Of a stretch of DNA of 7,569 nucleotides, positions 1 to 6,573 are shown one piece after another. The DNA is taken from the NCBI GenBank assembly GCA_947071365.1, contig CAMTFT010000070.1, positions 1-7,569 of the forward strand, read 5' to 3'. Each line of letters begins with the position of its first letter. Within the stretch, counting starts at the first letter, position 1. A program made the position numbers and the translations under genes. Origin of the DNA: an uncultured bacterium. Its GTDB lineage: Bacteria > Bacillota > Clostridia > Lachnospirales > Lachnospiraceae. The notes under the pieces are model-generated. The model was not told where the DNA came from. It was given only the letters and a program-made list of their open reading frames with translations, and did no database searches.

Positions 1-45
1 GATGTAGCTCCGTCTCGTGGGCTCGGAGATGTGTATAAGAGACAG
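1..45 (+). other. Illumina Nextera read-2 adapter with i7 index (artefact)
   Basis: This is library adapter, not genome. It reads as the last three bases of the P7 primer (1-3), an 8-base index GTAGCTCC (4-11), the Nextera read-2 sequence (12-26) and the 19-bp Tn5 mosaic end AGATGTGTATAAGAGACAG (27-45). The same 45 bases recur as an exact reverse complement at the other end of the contig. Genomic sequence begins at 46. Confidence 0.98.
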
Positions 46-946
46 CCCTGTATCCATTGCTTCTGCAAGTGACCTTACCTTCACTACAGGCGGTGACCAG
101 GGTACTTACTACGGATTCGGAAGCGTACTGGCAGGACAGGTAAGCGGCGCAACAGATACTACCGTTACAGCGATCACTTCAGGAGGTTCTCAGGCAAATA
201 TTGAGGCTCTTGAGTATGGTGATGCAGAGCTGGCATTTGTACAGTCCGACGTTATGGCTTACGCTTATGAAGGAACAAATATCTTCGACGGCGCAGCAGT
301 TCAGGAGTTTTCCACAGTAGCCAACCTGTACATGGAGCAGGTTCAGATCGTTACCTGCAACCCGGATATCAAATCCGTAGAGGATTTGAAGGGCAAGAAT
401 GTTTCCATCGGCGCTCCTGGATCAGGCGTTTTCTTCAACGCAATGGATATCCTCGGTGCTTATGGAATGACAGAGGAAGACATCACTCCGACGTACGAGT
501 CCTTCGGTGACAGTGCAGACAGCCTTCAGGATGGAAAGATTGACGCAGCTTTCATTACAGCAGGAGCTCCGACGACAGCCGTTACATCTCTTGGTACTTC
601 CAAGGACGTATACCTGGTAAGTCTGGATGACGAGCACATCGACACACTGCTTGAAACTTGCCCGTACTACACAAAGAATACCATCGCAGCTGACGTTTAC
701 GGTCTGGATGCTGATGTAAATACTGTAGCTGTAGGCGCTGTTGTTATTGCACGCAACGATGTATCTGAGGATGACGTATACAACTTCGTATCCACCGTCT
801 TCGAAAACGTGGACACGATCACAGAGGCACACGCAAAGGGCGCTGAGCTTGATCTGGAATTCGCAGCATCCGTTACTGCTGTTCCGTATCATCCGGGCGC
901 AGCAAAATACTTCGAGGAGAAGGGCCTGACCGTTGCTACAGAATAA
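46..946 (+). CDS. TRAP transporter solute-binding protein, TAXI family (5'-partial)
   Basis: Extracytoplasmic substrate-binding protein of a TRAP-TAXI transporter; it binds a small organic anion and delivers it to the membrane permease. About 299 native residues remain, with the first whole codon at 47 and the stop TAA at 944-946. TAXI hallmarks are the N-terminal strand TFTTGGDQGTYYGFGS, the segment SGGSQANIEALEYG followed by AELAFVQSD, the central GAPGSGVFFNAMDILGAYGM, FITAGAPTTAV, and the C-terminal YHPGAAKYFEEKGL. Family members are usually about 320-350 residues, so only the signal peptide or lipobox region and a few residues are missing. An open frame extends upstream to a GTG at 17, but its first residues (MGSEMCIRDS) are translated adapter, so that start is false. 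The fused permease follows 180 bp downstream on the same strand, the usual TAXI arrangement. Substrate not determinable. Confidence 0.93.
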
Positions 947-991
947 TTCCTGTTTCATTTCGAATGCGTAATTTCACATTGTGATGCATTT

Positions 992-1028
992 AAGGCTGAG
1001 GCGGGCCACTCCTGTCTCGGCCTTTGTT
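992..1028 (+). terminator. Hairpin between binding protein and permease (partial terminator/attenuator)
   Basis: Bases 992-1005 (AAGGCTGAGGCGGG) pair with 1011-1024 (CCTGTCTCGGCCTT) over 14 bp, using three G-T wobbles, around a 5-nt loop. The stem is followed by a short interrupted T tract (TTTGTT). It lies 46 bp after the binding-protein stop and about 100 bp before the permease start. An imperfect terminator here would let most transcripts end after the binding protein and a minority continue into the permease, which would match the excess of binding protein such transporters need. The weak T tract argues for partial rather than full termination. Confidence 0.6.
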
Positions 1029-1113
1029 ATATCAGGGCGCAGGGATCTGCTTTTTGCCTTTTTCAGACGGTAAAAAAGCAAAGCGCAGCTCCTTGCTATG
1101 AACATTCAGGAAA

Positions 1114-1119
1114 GTGAGG
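1114..1119 (+). promoter_or_regulatory. RBS of TRAP permease
   Basis: GTGAGG lies 7 nt before the ATG at 1127. A second ATG at 1123 opens a frame that stops after three codons, so 1127 is the start. Confidence 0.75.
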
Positions 1120-1126
1120 AAAATGA

Positions 1127-3082
1127 ATGAGTAAAGAAAAAGATAAAGTAGCAGCTACAACGGCCCCGCCAGGAGGCGTGGATGTCGGTACTGCCGCAGA
1201 TGTGGAAGAGGTTATGAAAAAATACGACCGTGAGTCGAATACACGAATCTGGGAGGGTATACCAAAGCTGGTCATCCGCTATCTGATGGTTGCATTCTCC
1301 CTTTACAGCATTTGGGTCACACTGTTTGGAAAGGGACTTCGTGAGACGCGTCTGACCACTTTCCTTGGCATGATCCTGATCATCGGCTATCTGAATTTCC
1401 CGGCAAAAAAGGGAGACCAGCGTGTCAACCATATCCCGTGGTATGATATCCTGATCATGATCGTGGGTGCAGGCGGCTTCTTCTACTTCGCGCTGAATGC
1501 TCACAGCATTCTGATGCAGGCTACAAGAGTCACCCGGAATCCCTACATGGTAGCTCTGGCAATCCTGTCGATTCTGGCTATGATGGAGCTTTGCCGCCGA
1601 AGCGTCGGTATTCCGATTCTCTGTGTAGTCGGTGCGCTCCTTATTTATACCTTTGCAAATGTCCGTTTCGGAAAGGTCATTTATGACCTGTTTTACACCA
1701 CCTCCGGCGTTATGAATACGCCAATCGACGTTTGCGCAAAATACATCGTCGTGTTTATTATTTTCGGTGCATTTCTGGAGCGAACCGGAATTTCCAGCTT
1801 CTTCATTGACCTGGCAAATTCCATCGCCGGTTCTACGGCGGGCGGCCCTGCGAAAGTAGCCGTTATCTCCTCCGCACTGTGCGGTATGGTATCCGGCTCC
1901 TCCGTAGGAAATACAGTTACTACAGGTTCTGTTACGATTCCTATGATGAAAAAGACCGGTTATCAGAGCGAATTCTCCGGCGCTGTTGAGGCGGCTGCCT
2001 CCACCGGCGGCCAGATCATGCCCCCTATCATGGGTGCTGCCGCATTCCTGATGGCCGAGTACATGGGTATCAGCTACGCGGAGGTGGCTTTCCGTGCCAT
2101 CCTTCCGGCTATCCTGTATTTTACCGGTATTTACATTGCCGTTCATCTGGAAGCCAAAAAGCTTGGACTTCGCGGTATTCCGAGAGATCAGCTTCCGAAA
2201 TTCAGTAAGCTGATCAAAAAGATCTACCTCCTGGCTCCGCTGGTCGTTCTCGTGGTACTCGTTTCCACGAACACCCGTACCATGCAGTTCTCCGCTGCAG
2301 TTGCCATTGGCGTGACGATCCTTGTCGGCCTGTTCAACCGCGATGACCGCATCAGCTTCAGGAAATGTATTGACGCGCTGGAAGCCGGAGCAAAGGGTAC
2401 GATCACCGTTGCCGTTGCATGTGCGATGGCAGGTATCGTAGCAGGATGCATTACTTCCACCGGTCTCGCTTCCAAGCTGATCACCGCCATTGTCTCTATT
2501 TCCGGTGGACACGCAATGATCGCTCTCGTACTGACGATGCTCTGCTGTATCGTTCTCGGCATGGGCGTACCTACTACAGCAACGTACTGCATCATGGCAG
2601 CTACGTGCGCACCGATTCTGGTCAGCCCGGAAATCGGTATTCCTACCGTTGCAGCACACTTCTTCGTGTTCTACTTCGGTATCGTGGCAGATATCACGCC
2701 GCCGGTAGCACTGGCAGCTTACGCCGGAAGTGCCATCGCAAAGGCATCTCCGATGAAGACGGCCCTCACTGCTACGCGACTGGCAATCGCCGCATTTATC
2801 GTGCCGTACATATGCGCACTCAATCCGGCTATGCTTTTGATCGACGCCAATGCATTCCAGGTCGTACAGATCTGTATCACGGCTCTGATCGGTACATTCG
2901 GTGTGTCAGCAGGACTCAGCGGATTCCTGTATAAACCAATGTCTCCTGTGATCCGCCTACTCAGCATTGCAGGCGGCCTGACGCTTCTGATCCCAGGAAC
3001 GCTCACCGACGTCATCGGCCTGGTACTGATCATTGGTGTAATCATTTTCCAGCGTACCACGGCTAAAGCAGCCGCGGCATAA
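1127..3082 (+). CDS. TRAP transporter permease, fused 4TM/12TM (DctQ-DctM type)
   Basis: Integral membrane component of the TRAP-TAXI system. In this family the small DctQ-like and large DctM-like subunits are one polypeptide, which imports the ligand carried by the binding protein using an ion (Na+ or H+) gradient. The 651 residues start with a charged cytoplasmic tail (1-45). A run of hydrophobic segments (about 46-215) corresponds to the DctQ-like part and linker. The DctM-like core contains the conserved glycine/serine stretch GMVSGSSVGNTVTTGSVTIP (253-272), STGGQIMPPIMGAAAFLMAE (292-311), GLASKL (446-451), GMGVPTTATYCIMAA (478-492) and the ADITPPVALAAYAGS region (521-535). The length is complete for the fused family. 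A strong compound terminator follows 61 bp after the stop. Ligand and coupling ion cannot be read from the sequence. Confidence 0.95.
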   Translation: MSKEKDKVAATTAPPGGVDVGTAADVEEVMKKYDRESNTRIWEGIPKLVIRYLMVAFSLYSIWVTLFGKGLRETRLTTFLGMILIIGYLNFPAKKGDQRVNHIPWYDILIMIVGAGGFFYFALNAHSILMQATRVTRNPYMVALAILSILAMMELCRRSVGIPILCVVGALLIYTFANVRFGKVIYDLFYTTSGVMNTPIDVCAKYIVVFIIFGAFLERTGISSFFIDLANSIAGSTAGGPAKVAVISSALCGMVSGSSVGNTVTTGSVTIPMMKKTGYQSEFSGAVEAAASTGGQIMPPIMGAAAFLMAEYMGISYAEVAFRAILPAILYFTGIYIAVHLEAKKLGLRGIPRDQLPKFSKLIKKIYLLAPLVVLVVLVSTNTRTMQFSAAVAIGVTILVGLFNRDDRISFRKCIDALEAGAKGTITVAVACAMAGIVAGCITSTGLASKLITAIVSISGGHAMIALVLTMLCCIVLGMGVPTTATYCIMAATCAPILVSPEIGIPTVAAHFFVFYFGIVADITPPVALAAYAGSAIAKASPMKTALTATRLAIAAFIVPYICALNPAMLLIDANAFQVVQICITALIGTFGVSAGLSGFLYKPMSPVIRLLSIAGGLTLLIPGTLTDVIGLVLIIGVIIFQRTTAKAAAA

Positions 3083-3143
3083 ATCAAACCAACATCCTGA
3101 AGAGCCCCCCTGCAAAGGCGGCTACTCCAAGACGGCATAGACA

Positions 3144-3192
3144 AAAACACCTCAGAAAAGATCCTGTAAGGAATCTTGCTCTGAGGTGTTTT
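3144..3192 (+). terminator. Strong compound terminator after the TRAP operon
   Basis: AAAACACCTCAGA (3144-3156) pairs perfectly with TCTGAGGTGTTTT (3180-3192). The enclosed loop folds again: AAGATCCT (3158-3165) pairs with AGG-ATCTT (3169-3177), with one bulged A. The right arm runs into TTTTACTTT and the left arm is preceded by A residues, so it could also work on transcripts from the opposite strand. It lies 61 bp after the permease stop. Confidence 0.85.
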
Positions 3193-3309
3193 ACTTTATG
3201 AATATCACAAAACGCAAAAATCAAAATATCTCTGTGAATATCCTGTAAAGTCCATTCTGTATCCCTGTCCGACTGCACTATTATCATTAACTAGGCAATC
3301 CAATCCACA

Positions 3310-3553
3310 GCAGGGAAGAATCTGGCAGGGCGTATCTGTGACTATAGCGAGTCGTGCAAATGGTTAGGTCGCAGAATAGCGGAAAAGCCGTGAAATTTCT
3401 GCGTTCCAGCAGAAATTTCAGCAGGCACTGTCCGAAGAAATGTGCATCAGGCACATTTCTGAGTTGCCTGCGGCGGCTTTGAAGATATTCTGAGACCTTA
3501 TCATTTGCCGACGCAGCGTTGGAACAGATACGCCCTGCCAGATTCTTCCCTGC
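3310..3553. repeat. 244-nt branched inverted-repeat element, family not recognised
   Basis: The ends are perfect 30-bp inverted repeats: 3310-3339 (starting GCAGGGAAGAATCTGGCAGG) against 3524-3553. Inside, 3356-3378 pairs with 3486-3508 over 21 of 23 positions counting one wobble. AAAGCCG (3384-3390) pairs with CGGCTTT (3474-3480). This closes a junction holding one perfect 12-bp hairpin (3391-3402 with 3409-3420, loop GTTCCA), then a 7-bp stem (3421-3427 with 3465-3471) capped by a perfect 10-bp hairpin (3436-3445 with 3451-3460, loop ATCAG). No coding frame is credible in it. It sits tail-to-tail between the TRAP operon and the response regulator, 18 bp beyond the regulator stop. It could be a MITE-like dispersed repeat, a structured non-coding RNA or a bidirectional 3' barrier. 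No clear target-site duplication is visible. The remaining parts of this gene-free stretch (3083-3143, 3193-3309) show nothing recognisable. Confidence 0.85.
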
Positions 3554-3556
3554 GTC

Positions 3557-3571
3557 CGGTAAAATTTACCG
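3557..3571. repeat. 15-bp palindrome next to the response regulator stop
   Basis: CGGTAAA (3557-3563) and TTTACCG (3565-3571) are exact inverted repeats around one central base, directly abutting the TAA of the regulator. No T tract follows on the - strand, so a normal intrinsic terminator is not evident. It could be a protein-binding site or part of the 3' end signal together with the large element beyond it. Confidence 0.5.
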
Positions 3572-4315
3572 TTAAATAAACCTCATCTTAATCTCCTCAA
3601 ACTTCTCCGCCGTCAACAAAGCATCCTCCTTCCGCCCCTGAAAATGCACCACATACGTCCATCTCCCATACGGCTCGATCCGGCGGATTCGCGACAGATT
3701 GATAATGTAGGATTTATGGCTGCGCAGGAACTGCTCCGGGTCAAGCTTTCGCTCCAGCTCCGCCATACTGGCGGATGTCACGTAGCTGTCCTTCTCCGTA
3801 TAGATAACTGTCGCATTGTTTTCCCGCTGAATCAGCACGATATCAGGAATCGAAATAAAGCTCATACTTTCTTTTCCCTTTACCAGAAGCTTATCGTGGC
3901 GGTAGCCCGACTTGACAATTTTCTCCTCCGGCTCGTAGCTCTTTTCCGGCTGCCGAAGCGCCGCGATCCGGTTAAGTGTCCTGTCTACACGTTCAATCGC
4001 AAAAGGCTTTACAAGATAATCAAACGCGTACAGCTCAAACGCCTCCGGCATGTATTCAGCATGGGCCGTCGCAAAAATGATCTTAACCTTCGGGTCAAGC
4101 TCCGTCAGAATTTTTGCGCATTCAATCCCATTCTGTCCCCTGATCCCGATGTCGAGAAATACGACTTCCGGCTGCTGCCGGCGAAATAAAATGACTGACT
4201 CCGTCATCTCATCGCATTCCGCAACGACCTCAAACTCCTCATGCTTCTCTATAATTTTTTTCAGAAGGAGTCTCATTCCCTCTTCATCTTCTATCAGCAT
4301 TACCCTGATTGCCAT
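3572..4315 (-). CDS. LytTR-family response regulator transcription factor
   Basis: Cytoplasmic two-component response regulator of 247 residues. Residues 1-118 form a receiver domain: acidic pocket E9-D10-E11, phosphoacceptor D55 in VVFLDIGIRG, the T83 position in IIFATAHAEY, and K103 in the conserved LVKP. Residues about 140-247 form a LytTR DNA-binding domain, with the signature FLRSHKSYIIN (196-206) followed by the IRRIEPYGRW segment. LytTR regulators bind pairs of short direct repeats upstream of their targets. GGGTGAG (4324-4330) is 8 nt before the ATG and lies inside the end of the upstream gene, which overlaps this one by 32 bp, so translation is probably coupled. The likely partner kinase is three genes upstream on the same strand. 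Targets are unknown; the convergent TRAP operon is a positional guess. Confidence 0.93.
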   Translation of the reverse strand: MAIRVMLIEDEEGMRLLLKKIIEKHEEFEVVAECDEMTESVILFRRQQPEVVFLDIGIRGQNGIECAKILTELDPKVKIIFATAHAEYMPEAFELYAFDYLVKPFAIERVDRTLNRIAALRQPEKSYEPEEKIVKSGYRHDKLLVKGKESMSFISIPDIVLIQRENNATVIYTEKDSYVTSASMAELERKLDPEQFLRSHKSYIINLSRIRRIEPYGRWTYVVHFQGRKEDALLTAEKFEEIKMRFI

Positions 4316-4766
4316 CCTGCCAACTCACCCTTCTTCTCCGGCGTCTTTTCGATACCGGCTCACCCAGAATCTCCGCCCAGACAACTGCCTCCTGCAAATT
4401 TATGGGCGCAGGAGCGCTCCCATATGCCGCTCCGTATCGATTCGCCACGCCTTGTTCTGCTACACCCTGGCTCACTGCGCCCTGGCCTCCCAGCATCTGC
4501 CCGCTTGCGCTTTGCCGTTCATCCTCAAACGATGGCGTGCCGCTTTTATCATAGCCGTTACCGCCCGCTTTATTCTTTTTGCCGGATTTTTTCTTATCTA
4601 GTTTTTCTGTATTATTCTTCTTTTTCTTCTTTTTCGGCGGTTTCCAGTCGGGCGTTACCGCTGTGAAGCCGCCACTTCCAAAGCCTCTCGGTTTTCCAAA
4701 CGTCCCAAGGCTGTTCATCCGCATATTTATCATATTGATATCATTTTTCAACGCAGACAGTTTCAT
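4284..4766 (-). CDS. Lys/Arg-rich hypothetical protein
   Basis: I do not recognise this 160-residue protein. It has a predicted amphipathic N-terminal helix (MKLSALKNDINMINMRM), a Gly/Phe stretch (24-34), a lysine-rich tract (about 42-66, including six lysines at 45-50), a Gly/Ala/Gln/Ser low-complexity region (about 84-120), then a short motif LQEAVVWAEILGEPV (124-138) that looks folded and conserved, followed at once by K140 and six arginines (141-146). There is no signal peptide or membrane segment, so it is probably cytoplasmic and could bind nucleic acid or acidic lipid. The start is set at the ATG preceded by AAGGGAG; an in-frame TTG 13 codons earlier has no RBS. Reality is supported by that RBS, by its place between floA and the regulator on the same strand and by the 32-bp coupled overlap. 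The low-complexity composition leaves some doubt. Confidence 0.68.
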   Translation of the reverse strand: MKLSALKNDINMINMRMNSLGTFGKPRGFGSGGFTAVTPDWKPPKKKKKKNNTEKLDKKKSGKKNKAGGNGYDKSGTPSFEDERQSASGQMLGGQGAVSQGVAEQGVANRYGAAYGSAPAPINLQEAVVWAEILGEPVSKRRRRRRVSWQDGNQGNADRR

Positions 4767-4779
4767 CCTCCGCTCCCTT
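4767..4779 (-). promoter_or_regulatory. RBS that fixes the start of the Lys/Arg-rich protein
   Basis: Read on the - strand, AAGGGAG ends 6 nt before the ATG at 4766, and a second purine block GGAGG directly touches the ATG. No comparable site precedes the in-frame TTG at 4805. Confidence 0.65.
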
Positions 4780-4807
4780 CTCTTGCTGAACCCCAAAGAT
4801 ACCAAAC

Positions 4808-4956
4808 GGATTGTTCCGCACTGCGTGCTTTTACAATCCTACCCAAGATTCGGAATCTCGTGGTGTTTCACACCACTTCTTCCTCATCTTTGGGCGGGTC
4901 ATAAGGTCAACCATCCACCTGTGTGCAAGCACACTGTGGATTCTGACCTTTGACCC
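4808..4956. repeat. Cluster of four hairpins between floA and the downstream gene
   Basis: Four inverted repeats fill this gap. (1) 4896-4956: outer GGGTCATAAGGTCA (4896-4909) pairs with TGACCTTTGACCC (4944-4956) with one bulge, then ATCCAC (4913-4918) with GTGGAT (4936-4941), then GTGTG-CAAG-CACAC (4921-4934). (2) 4860-4876: GTGGTGT-TTC-ACACCAC. (3) 4846-4858: AGATTC-G-GAATCT. (4) 4808-4839: GGATTGT with ACAATCC enclosing GCAC-TGC-GTGC. None is followed by a T tract on either strand, so these are not ordinary terminators. They would form a structured leader ahead of the Lys/Arg-rich gene and regulator, or they mark a dispersed intergenic repeat. Confidence 0.7.
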
Positions 4957-4965
4957 TGGAATATA

Positions 4966-5940
4966 TTACTCAATCGTCTTACTCTCAAAATTCTGGCCGC
5001 CGATAGTCTCCCTCATATCCGTATCTGCCTTGAGGTTCTGCAGCTCATAATAATCCATGACACCAAGCTTTCCTTCCCGCAGCGCATACGCCATTGCCTT
5101 CGGCACTTCCGCCTCGGCTTCCACTACGTAAGCCCTCATCTCCTGTTCCTTCGCAACGGCCATTGCACGGCGCTCCTCTGCCTTTGCCTGGGCGATATTC
5201 TTATCCGCCTCAGCCTGAAGGCTCTGAAGCTGTGCTCCGATATTTCTTCCTACATCGATATCTGCAATATCAATCGACAGAATTTCAAATGCCGTACCGG
5301 AATCCAGGCCCTTGCTGAGTACGCGCTTTGAGATGTCATCAGGGTTTTCCAGCACTTCCTTATGAGAACCGGCAGAACCTACGGTGGTGACGATACCCTC
5401 ACCGATTCTTGCGAGAACAGTTGCTTCTCCGGCGCCGCCCACCAGCCGTTCCAGATTCGCCCGCACCGTGACTCTTGCCTTAACAAGAAGTTCAATACCG
5501 TCCTTTGCCACTGCGGATACATTTGTTGTCTCGATAACCTTCGGGTTAACACTCATCTTCACTGCTTCCAGAACGTTTCGGCCTGCCAGGTCGATGGCTG
5601 CCGCTTTTTCAAATTCCAGTTCAATACCGGCGCGCTCCGACGCGATCAGCGCATTCACAACGTTATCTACATTACCACCTGCCAGATAATGCGCCTCCAG
5701 TTGATTCACGCCCAGGTTCAATCCGGCTTTTCTTGCTTTGATCAGTGGCATAACGATCTTCGCCGGCTTTACCCGTCTCAGGCGCATACCGATCATATTG
5801 AAAATGCTGACCTTCACGTTGGCCGCCAGGGAAGATACCCACAGCCCCACCGGAACAAATACGAAAAACAGCACGACGAGAAGTCCGACAATGCCCAGCA
5901 AAACGATCCATACGATATTATTGACGATAAAATTACTCAT
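4966..5940 (-). CDS. floA: Flotillin-like protein FloA
   Basis: Membrane scaffold protein that organises functional microdomains; in Bacillus subtilis FloA assembles into foci and influences signalling, secretion and membrane fluidity. The 324 residues match the family (B. subtilis FloA is about 331). An N-terminal hydrophobic hairpin or TM segment (about 8-38) anchors it. The SPFH/PHB-like region follows (about 40-230), with characteristic stretches [14 protein letters not shown] (63-76), [15 protein letters not shown] (81-95) and [17 protein letters not shown] (120-136). Next comes the Glu/Ala-rich coiled coil (about 237-285, including [20 protein letters not shown]) and a C-terminal segment [16 protein letters not shown] (295-310) typical of this subfamily. 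AGGAGG (5949-5954) lies 8 nt before the ATG, inside the end of the nfeD-type gene, and the two genes overlap by 8 bp. This is the standard NfeD-flotillin pairing and implies coupled translation. Confidence 0.97.
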   Translation of the reverse strand: MSNFIVNNIVWIVLLGIVGLLVVLFFVFVPVGLWVSSLAANVKVSIFNMIGMRLRRVKPAKIVMPLIKARKAGLNLGVNQLEAHYLAGGNVDNVVNALIASERAGIELEFEKAAAIDLAGRNVLEAVKMSVNPKVIETTNVSAVAKDGIELLVKARVTVRANLERLVGGAGEATVLARIGEGIVTTVGSAGSHKEVLENPDDISKRVLSKGLDSGTAFEILSIDIADIDVGRNIGAQLQSLQAEADKNIAQAKAEERRAMAVAKEQEMRAYVVEAEAEVPKAMAYALREGKLGVMDYYELQNLKADTDMRETIGGQNFESKTIE

Positions 5941-6430
5941 TCTTTTTTCCTCCTCTTTCTCTTACTACCAGCTTGGAGCCCTCCACCTTGATGATTTCGA
6001 TCTCCGCGCCCCGGGAAATATAGTTTCCCTCTGACATCACATCAAAATTGATATCATCAAACTTTCCGATGCCGGCCGGACGCAGATCCGTCACAGCGAT
6101 TCCCTGTCTGCCCAGAAGGTATTTCAAATCGCTGGAGCTTAAGTAACCCTGCTCCTTTTTCTGTTCATCTTCCAGAATGATCGGCGTTTTCAGCTTTCCT
6201 CTGGATAACAGCCCCAGAATCACCGCCAGCAGGATACCGAGAAGCGCCAGCACCGCAATCGTAATAACGGTCGCTTCCATCGCCGAATCCGCCAGAGCAA
6301 AAACGCCCACCACAAGGCAGATGATCCCGCTCACTCCCGGTACGGAAAACCCCGGCAGAACCATCTCAATGCCTACCAGAATAAATCCCGCGACCAACAG
6401 CAGAATTCCTATTACATTTATCACATCCAT
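5933..6430 (-). CDS. NfeD-family membrane protein (short form)
   Basis: Partner protein of flotillins, with three predicted TM segments (about 4-24, 34-50, 55-76) and a C-terminal OB-fold domain (about 104-158). The loop motif [14 protein letters not shown] (22-35) is characteristic of the family, and the OB-fold starts with [18 protein letters not shown]. At 165 residues it is the short type without the N-terminal ClpP-like serine protease domain; the B. subtilis protein encoded beside floA (YqeZ) is the long protease-bearing type. The OB domain is cytoplasmic or membrane-proximal in related proteins and is thought to contact the flotillin. GGGGGAG (6437-6443) is 6 nt before the ATG. The stop overlaps the floA start by 8 bp. 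Two candidate promoters lie in the 139-bp gap upstream. Confidence 0.93.
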   Translation of the reverse strand: MDVINVIGILLLVAGFILVGIEMVLPGFSVPGVSGIICLVVGVFALADSAMEATVITIAVLALLGILLAVILGLLSRGKLKTPIILEDEQKKEQGYLSSSDLKYLLGRQGIAVTDLRPAGIGKFDDINFDVMSEGNYISRGAEIEIIKVEGSKLVVRERGGKKNE

Positions 6431-6494
6431 TTGCGTCTCCCCCTTTCTGCCCTCCGCCCATCACGTAATTCTGCGTCTGCGGAAAGCGATTTTA

Positions 6495-6522
6495 TTAACG
6501 ACAGTTTACCGCAATATTTTCA
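6495..6522 (-). promoter_or_regulatory. Possible ECF (sigma-W-like) promoter for nfeD-floA
   Basis: On the - strand TGAAAA (6517-6522), a 16-nt spacer and CGTTAA (6495-6500) resemble the sigma-W pattern TGAAAC-N16-CGTA with one change in each box. The B. subtilis yqeZ-floA operon is known to be sigma-W controlled. The match is short, so chance is quite possible. Confidence 0.3.
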
Positions 6523-6544
6523 AAAGAAAAGACATACCGCATCA

Positions 6545-6573
6545 CTTATACACTTTCCATCCCAATCTGTCAT
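6545..6573 (-). promoter_or_regulatory. Candidate sigma-A promoter upstream of the NfeD gene
   Basis: On the - strand ATGACA (6568-6573) is separated by exactly 17 nt from TATAAG (6545-6550); each box has five of six consensus bases. The -35 box overlaps the stop codon of the upstream kinase gene, and the NfeD ATG is about 115 nt downstream. It would let nfeD-floA be transcribed independently of the kinase. Confidence 0.5.

Noticed and set aside
1106..2659. Long open frame of 517 codons on the - strand opposite the permease
   Set aside because: It is antisense to a clear, well-conserved membrane protein, and its product is rich in Cys, His, Asn and Asp with no domain or good RBS; it follows from codon bias of the permease.
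3265..3290. TATTAT as a -10 box that would drive the structured element on the + strand
   Set aside because: No -35 box at a suitable distance; AT-rich sequence after a terminator gives such hexamers by chance.
4831..4887. 18-codon frame on the - strand in the floA-regulator gap (leader peptide)
   Set aside because: No RBS precedes its ATG and the same bases are better explained by three hairpins; not strong enough to call as a gene.
5362..5991. Open frames on the + strand opposite floA and the NfeD gene
   Set aside because: They are antisense shadows of two confidently identified genes, with no RBS or recognisable domain.
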